DNA of 64,000 nucleotides from Owenia fusiformis. Its lineage: Eukaryota > Annelida > Polychaeta > Sabellida > Oweniidae. Made by a program: the position numbers and the translations under genes. The DNA lies in NCBI GenBank assembly GCA_903813345.2, contig CAIIXF020000010.1, forward strand, positions 34,645,425 to 34,709,424, given 5' to 3'. Of this stretch, positions 57,371 through 64,000 are shown one piece after another. Position 1 is the first letter of the stretch, and every line of letters starts with the position of its first letter. Below the pieces are notes generated by a model that was given only the letters and a program-made list of their open reading frames with translations, did no database searches and was not told the origin of the DNA.

Positions 57371-57784
57371 GTATGTAGAAGCATTTATAGCTCAGAATGT
57401 TAAAATGAAGAAAGGTGGAGAATTATTGATTAACGATAGGGAGGAGATCAGAGAAATAATCAAGGTATGAGATGTTATTCCTTGGTAGAGCTTTGTATCT
57501 TAATAGAAAATGCTACGTTGAAGCTGTATAATATCCAACAGTATCTCAAATTACACAAATTGGAAAAACATTGTATTTCCATCATTTGCCCTTCAAAACA
57601 ATTTTACAATATGGGTGATGAATATTTTATGATTTGTCGTAAGTGAATATGTGATGGATAATATGAGTTACTTGCCAGTATTACTCTGTGATCATTTTCA
57701 GATTATTTTTATTTTATCAGCACCAACGAGTAGTGACTTATTGTTATAGCCTTCATTGCAATTATGGAACAAAATTAAGATTGA
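57371..57784. other. ANO8 intron, no further exon accepted
   Basis: A short open stretch at 57399-57466 between an AG and GTATGA looks coding (KMKKGGELLINDREEIREII) but is out of phase with exon 3 and only 28 bases away; see rejected items. Confidence 0.4.
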
Positions 57785-58000
57785 AATGCATGTCATATCA
57801 TTTTTGAAATGCATGTCATATCATTTGTGAAGTGCATGTCATATCATTTTTGAAATTCATGTCATATCATTTTTCAAATGCATGTCATATCATTCATGTC
57901 ATATTACTTTTGAAATGCATGTCATATCATTTGTGAATTGCATGATACATCATTTGTGAAATGCATGTCATATCATTTTTGAAATGTCATATCATTTGTT
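57785..58000. repeat. ~24-bp minisatellite (GAAATGCATGTCATATCATTT)
   Basis: About nine copies of TGAAATGCATGTCATATCAT with small variations, in ANO8 intron 3. Confidence 0.88.
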
Positions 58001-59363
58001 AGATGTAATATATAGCTTGAAATGGCTTGAGATTTCTTTGAAGGGAATCAGTTGTTTTATTATCTATTGTTAGTTTTATGGATTTTATAGATTACTTGAA
58101 GTCTTCTCTTAATGTCTAAGGCTAAATGTTTTCTAAAATAATATAACCAAGCATTGAATATATATGCTCCATCCAATAATCCGGGAGGCTTGTGGTGTTG
58201 TAAAAATATCATTATGGCTTCTTAATCGAGTTGACCCTTTAGTATAGTAGGAACAAGGGGTTCCCATGCACCCATAAGGTGTGAATAAGTTATATACATT
58301 TTTGTAATCCCTAGGGTGTCTATTTAATGAATTCATTTGTTAACATTGCCAACTAATGTCCCATAGTACTTTTATGGCGGCATTCAGTTACCATGGTTAC
58401 GCATCTTTAGACATCTTACCTTGGTATCTTAAATCATTTGTAGCTCTGTCATTATTTGGTCTATAGAAATGATATTGGTACCAAATTAAACCTCGTTAAA
58501 TTTCCAATAAATTTATGATATTCAATTATGCAAATTATCTAATTTGCATAAATTATGACGTCATCAATCTTTTTTTGGTTCAGAATTTCCAACTATAGCA
58601 ACGTATCTATTAGAACTGAGGCCGTATGGCAAAATTTCTGAAAGGTTTTGTCCTTTATTCTATTAGTAGAAGGTATAAGCAACATAAAAGTGAAAACAGA
58701 TTCAAAATTGAATCAGTATTACGAAAGTTATGTAACTTTCGAGGCAGCTATCGTGAATGTCATTATTTGACAATAATATACATATGTCTTACCTTGGAGT
58801 CTTGAATCAATGTAGCTTCGCCATTATTTGGTCTATAGAGATGATATTGGTATCTGATTAAACCTTATTAAATTTACTATATGGTTACAATATTCAGTTA
58901 TGCAAATTAGCTAATTTGCATTAATTGTGACGTCATCAATCCATTTTTGGTTCAGAATATCCTGGTATAGCAACATATCTATTAAAACTGAGGCCGTATG
59001 ACAGAATGTGTGCATAGTTTTGTCCCTTATTTGATGAGTGGAAGATATAAGCAACATTAAAAAGACAACAAATCTTCAAAATTGGATCAGAATTAACAAA
59101 ATTATCCAGCTTTGGAGGCGGCTACTGTGAACGTCATTGTTTGACAATTATAAAAAGAATATTAAATTAACAAAAAAAGTAACAACCATAGTTGTTTCAA
59201 TCTTATTGAGTAAAAATGTGCATGTATTGAACTGAACTAATAAGTATGTGGAAAGGTTACATGTTTTCTGACTATCATTCACAGGGGTCAAAACGGTTAT
59301 CTCGACGCTGTATATTAAAGATCCAATTTTATAATTTACCATGCACTTTCAATGATTCATATA

Positions 59364-60190
59364 CTACTGAAAAGTAGGTTAAAGCCAGGTTCTCTACATC
59401 AACGTATTTTTAACACAATGTATGAGAAGTTTTCCATTTCACATAATGACAAATGTTCATGGCCTTATTTTTCAAATATCAATAACATTTTGATCAAACA
59501 TGGGTTAGACAGAGCCATTCATGTTGATGACACGGACTGGTATCAGGGATATCTTAAAATATCGAATGAAAGAAGCCAAAGCAGTTTTCTAGACACCATT
59601 GCAGACAAATCCTCTCTTGTTCTGTACAGCTCCTTAAAAACAAATTGTTTTCAAGAAAACTACCTTAAGACTGATTTTGACTTTTATGGTCAGAAACTGA
59701 AATTCAAGGCAAGATCAGGGTGTTTTGGTCTGAATACTGACAAGGAGCGATGGGGCCAAGGTAATGGGTTATGCAATTTATGTGATACGAATGTCAAGGA
59801 CTCTATCCAGCATCGTATGTTTGTATGTCCTCATTTTAACAATGAAAGAACTAACTTCTTTCTGAACGTGATAAACTCCTGTAATGAACAACTGTCATCT
59901 AGCCTTATTTCTGCTAATATTCCAATTAAAATATGCTTTACCATGGGTGATAAAGCTTTCATTGACTGGGGAAATGAACAAGGTCATATTTTAGATCAAT
60001 GTGTAAAGAAATATCTGAAAGCAATTTATATTCCCCTTTAATAAGGATTGATGTATTTTAGTGACATTATGTATTTTAATTTTGACTGTAATTGTATGCA
60101 TGTTTGTATGTGGATGCACCACATTTTCAATGTGTGTGCCACTGTTTTAAAAGTGATTCCAATAAATAAATAAAAAATAAATAAAAAAAT
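59364..60190 (+). pseudogene. 5'-truncated non-LTR retrotransposon (ORF2 C-terminus)
   Basis: 827-bp insertion flanked by ATATA (59359-59363 and 60191-60195); the opposite palindrome arm near 62040 shows the uninterrupted site. The frame (to 60041) encodes the C-terminal part of a LINE ORF2: LKSRLKPGSLHQRIFNTMYE, DTDWYQGYLKISNERSQSSF, and the zinc-knuckle-like CNLCDTNVKDSIQHRMFVC (C-x2-C-x8-H-x4-C). A short 3' UTR and an AATAAATAAA-type tail follow. Open but 5'-truncated, so non-autonomous. Confidence 0.85.
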
Positions 60191-60534
60191 ATATAAATAG
60201 TATACATATAGTCTGATTTTCATCATATTCATCATGTTCTTCATATTCTTGATTCTTAAAGCATCTGAAGTATAAAGCATGATTAGAAGTGAAGATGATT
60301 CATCATATGGTTTATGTAATATTTCTAACATTTCAGATGCTATGGTAACATCACTTGATAATGAGGTTTTTACATTTCACGTTCTTAATGAGTTAAAAGA
60401 AAGTTATTCTCCCTTTGCTTTAGAGATAAATAGTCACATGAATTTGTTTAAAAAAATTATAACTTAATTTAACCCCCTCCTGACAGCCCCCATATTTGAA
60501 GATTTTGGTGGAACCTGGCAAAATACATTAATTA

Positions 60535-61705
60535 TTAGGTTCCAGAAGCCCCCAGAAGCTATATGATGGCCCCCAGTGGCCCCAAGAATCTATACAGGGG
60601 CCCCAAGTGGCCCCCAGAAGGTATACGATGGCCCCCAGAAGCTATACAAGGGCCCACAGAAACTATACTGTGGTCTCCAGAAGCTATATGGTGACCCCCA
60701 GTGGCCCTCAGAAGCTATATGATGGCCCCCAGAAGCTAATTAGTGGACCCCAGGAGCTATACGGTGGCACCCAGAAGCTATACAGGGAACCCCAGTGGCC
60801 CAGAAGATGTGAAGGGCCCCCAGTAGCCCCTAGAAGCTATACGGTGGCCCTCATAGGCTATATGATGGCCCCCAGAAGCTAAATAGTGACCCTCAGGAGC
60901 TATATGGTGGTTCCCAGAAGCTAAACAATGGCCCCCAGAATCTATATGGTGGCCCCAAATGGCTCCCAGAAGCTATAAAGGGCCCCCCAGTAGCCCCTAG
61001 AAGCTATACGGTGGCCCCCAGTGGCCCCAAAAGCTATATAGTGGCCCCCAGAAGCTATAAAGGGGCCCACAGTGGCTCCCAGAAGCTATACGATGGCCCA
61101 CAGAAGCTATACAAGGGCCTGCAGAAACTGTACTGTAGCCCCCAGAAGCTATACAGGGGCCCCAAGTGGCTCCCAGAAGCTATACGATGGCCCCCAGAAG
61201 CTATGCAAGGGCCCGCAGAAACTATATGGTAGCCCCCATAAGCTATACAATGGCCTCCAGAAGCTATACAGTGTCCCCCAATGGGCCACCATATAGCTTT
61301 GGGGGCCACCGTATAGCTTCTAGGGGCTACTGGGGGCCCTGTATAGCTTCTGGGAGCCATTGGGGGCCATCATATAGATTCTGGGGGCCATCGTGTAGCT
61401 TCTGGGGGCTGCTGTATAGCTTCTGGGGGCCATCGTATAGCTTCTTGGGGCCACTGGGGTTCCCTGTATAGCTTCTGGGTGCCACCGTATAGCTCCTGGG
61501 GTCCACTAATTAGCTTCTGGGGGCCATCATATAGCTTCTGAGGGCCACTGGGGGTCACCATATAGCTTCTGGAGACCACAGTATAGTTTCTGTGGGCCCT
61601 TGTATAGCTTCTGGGGGCCATCGTATACCTTCTGGGGGCCACTTGGGGCCCCTGTATAGATCCTTTGGGACACTGGGGGCCATCATATAGCTTCTGGGGG
61701 CTTCT
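60535..61705. repeat. ~18-36 bp minisatellite (GGCCCCCAGAAGCTATA) at the palindrome centre
   Basis: Units of GCCCCCAGAAGCTATACGGT type run forward to about 61275 and in reverse complement from about 61285. The left side is longer (~740 bp against ~410 bp), which points to unequal expansion after the palindrome formed. Because unit lengths are often multiples of three, long open frames appear on both strands; these are not genes. Confidence 0.9.
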
Positions 61706-63154
61706 GGAACCTAATAATTAATGTATTTTGCCAGGTTTCACCAAAATCTTCATATATGGGGCTGTCAGGGGGGGGGGGGTTAAATTAATTAAGTTATAAT
61801 TTTTCTAAACAAATTCATGCGACTATTTATCTCTAAAGCAAAGGGAGAATAACTTCCTTTTAACTCATTAAGAACGTGAAATGTAAAAACCTCATTATCA
61901 AGTGATGTTACCATAGCATCTGAAATATTAGAAATATTACATAAACCATATGATGAATCATCTTCACTTCTAATCATGCTATATACTTCAGATGCTTTAA
62001 GAATCAAGAATATGAAGAATATGATGAAAAGCAGACTATATGTATACTATTTATATGAATCATTGAAAGTGCATGGTAAATTATAAGATTGGATCTTTAA
62101 TATGCAGGGTCGAGATAACCGAGTCAAAATGCATGTAACCTTTCCACATACTTATTAGTTCAGTTCAATACATGCACATTTTCACTCAATAAGATGGAAA
62201 CAACTATGGTTGTTACTTTTTTTGTTAATTTAATATTCTTTTTATAATTGTCAAACAATGACGTTCACAGAAGCTGCCTCCAAAGCTGGATAATTTTGTT
62301 AATTCTGATCCAATTTTGAAGATTTGTTGTCTCTTTAATGTTGCTTATATCTTCCACTCATCAAATAAGGGACAAAACTATGCACACATTCTGTCATACG
62401 GCCTCAGTTCTAATAGATATGTTGCTATACTAGGATATTCTGAACCAAAAATGGATTGATGACGTCACAATTAATGCAAATTAGCTAATTTGCATAACTG
62501 AATATTGTAACCATATAGTAAATTTAATAAGGTTTAATCAGATACCAATATCATCTCTATAGACCAAATAATGGCGAAGCTACATTGATTCAAGACTCCA
62601 AGGTAAGACGTATGTATATTATTGTCAAATAATGACATTCACGATAGCTGCCTCGAAAGTTACATAACTTTCGTAATACTGATTCAATTTTGAATCTGTT
62701 TTCACTTTTATGTTGCTTATACCTTCTACTAATAGAATAAAGGACAAAACCTTTGCCAATTTTTCCATACGGCCTCAGTTCTAATAGATACGTTGCTATA
62801 GTTGGAAATTCTGAACCAAAAATAGATTGATGACGTCATAATTTATGCAAATTAGATAATTTGCATAATTGAATACGATAAATTTATTGGAAATTTAACG
62901 AGGTTTAATTTAGTACCAATATCATTTCTATAGACCAAATAATGACAGAGCTACAAATGATTTAAGATACCAAGGTAAGATGTCTAAAGATGCGTAACCA
63001 TGGTAACTGAATGCCGCCATAAAAGTACTATGGGACATTAGTTGGCAATGTTAACAAATGAATTCATTAAATAGACACCCTAGGGATTACAAAAATGTAT
63101 GTAACTTATTCACACCTTATGGGTGCATGGGAACCCCTTGTTCCTACTATACTA

Positions 63155-64000
63155 CTTGTATACATTTTAAGATGATCATGTTTTAAAATGTGAAATAATA
63201 TGAAGAATAGTGGAATTAGCAAGGATTAAAGTAAATAGCATGTAGTTGACACTCTAAATTGTATAGATGTGACAGAAAATAAGGCACTTATTCAGACTGA
63301 CGAGAGAAGCTGGAATTATGAAACAGGCTTATGTTGGTCGGATATTTATGCGCAGATATATTAATGATATATTATTCATACCACTGATACTTGTGTTAAA
63401 TATGGCTACATCTATTTCTATTGTACAGGACGTGAAGTTATTCAGGTTGAAGTAACTTAAGGTTAAAGGGGAGGGGGGGTTATACGTAATTATGATATAG
63501 ATTACTTTCTAATCAAAGTTTATATTTATTTTTCTTATCAAATATGAACACCTGGTAATAATATGTGAACACTGACAAAAAAATGATCTCATACAAATAT
63601 TAAACAATTAAAGTCCAAAAATATCTCAAATATGAACACTTTTATGTGAGAACATTTTAAAAGATGAACATTTAAAGAACACTTTTCTTCCTGGAGAACC
63701 AGAACACCTTAAAATTATGAACTCTTTTTACAAGATTCTGAAAAACGTATAAATCTCTATGTTATCCAGTAAAACAACAGTGAGGTTGAGTTTTTTCCAG
63801 ATCAAATACTCTGATGATGGTTTGCAATTATCTCGCTTCATTCATCGTTTCATATTATAAAAATTAACAGAAGGTTAATACGACATAACAGAAGATTTCC
63901 CCAATGGCTACATGCTAATAATTCTCCCAAGTACTAATTCCTCTGCATATTTCCCTGTATGATTACATCAAATTGTCTTCTTCTTTTTGTTTCTCTATGA
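63155..64000. other. no gene seen
   Basis: AT-rich sequence with a G-run near 63468 and scattered TGTGAACAC/ATGAACAC words (63540-63720). The fourth ANO8 exon was looked for here and not found. Confidence 0.4.

Larger units (their letters stand above)
58240..63154. mobile_element. 4.9-kb inverted-repeat (palindromic) element
   Basis: The left arm starts TAGTATAGTAGGAACAAGGG and the right arm ends with its complement at 63154. Each arm holds two diverged direct copies of a ~350-bp block (CCTTGGTATCTTAAATCATT / CCTTGGAGTCTTGAATCAAT; both with ATGACGTCATCAAT or GTGACGTCATCAAT). Further in come AGCATCTGAAGTATAAAGC and AGAAGTGAAGATGATTCATC. The centre (60535-61705) is an AGCTATA/GGCCCCCAG minisatellite running in opposite orientation in the two arms. 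The left arm contains a LINE insertion that the right arm lacks. No transposase was found, and no clear target duplication. Confidence 0.88.

Noticed and set aside
57399-57466. Open stretch KMKKGGELLINDREEIREII between AG and GTATGA as ANO8 exon 4
   Set aside because: Only 28 bases after exon 3, too short for an intron. It is out of phase (G+AA, TGT, TAA) and unlike the sequence expected after FLEGQAI in ANO8.
60607-61642. Several 70-100 codon frames on both strands (MAPRSYT-type)
   Set aside because: These are translations of the GGCCCCCAGAAGCTATA minisatellite; mirror frames in the two palindrome arms show they follow repeat geometry, not coding.

Overview
The window is nuclear DNA of an animal, most likely a marine invertebrate. 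The evidence is intron-containing genes with GT-AG splice sites, AATAAA poly(A) signals, animal-specific families (ANO8-type anoctamin, ARMC3, SLC22 transporter, Golgi carbohydrate sulfotransferase, cGAS-like/Mab-21 protein) and AT-rich sequence packed with foldback elements, minisatellites and decayed non-LTR retrotransposons. One retrotransposon carries a broken 2A-like motif, a trait described in LINEs of sea urchins and other marine invertebrates. The phylum cannot be fixed from the sequence; a lophotrochozoan or an invertebrate deuterostome would both fit.

Layout. 1-14 kb: two tandem + strand paralogs of an unrecognised secreted peptide-precursor family. The first (2-961) enters the window truncated and has five near-identical 57-residue repeats. 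The second (11785-12220 plus a last exon at 13815-13885) has a TATA box, a signal peptide and two diverged repeats. Between them lie a ~2.1 kb array of AGGTCA/TGACCT motifs and a ~1.15 kb tandem array that resembles the 3' flank of the peptide genes and carries LINE tails. 17.5-19.4 kb: an intronless cGAS-like nucleotidyltransferase with its catalytic residues and a C-terminal Cys-rich tail. 22.8-24.6 kb: an intronless SLC22 organic-ion transporter. 25.7-26.7 kb: a four-exon minus-strand gene for an unrecognised 140-residue protein. 28.5-29.6 kb: an intronless carbohydrate sulfotransferase. 30.1-37.1 kb (minus): six phase-consistent exons of ARMC3; the last of them has a one-base deletion and no later exons were found. 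36.9-45.6 kb: a 108-bp satellite built from an ARMC3 splice acceptor and exon, interrupted by a 6.06-kb foldback element with a 3-bp target duplication. 47.0-48.4 kb: the 5' end of a LINE ORF cut off by a short direct-repeat element. 52.9-57.4 kb (+): the first three coding exons of an ANO8-type anoctamin, with minisatellite-bearing foldback elements and a mariner-type MITE in intron 1. 58.2-63.2 kb: a 4.9-kb inverted repeat with a minisatellite centre and a LINE fragment inserted in one arm only.

The genes do not form an operon or one pathway. The clearest theme is that secreted cationic-peptide precursors and a putative cytosolic nucleic-acid sensor lie within about 20 kb, which hints at innate immunity but does not show it. 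The other genes look like ordinary metazoan genes embedded in repeats. All family calls are by eye from motifs and remembered family features; no database was searched.
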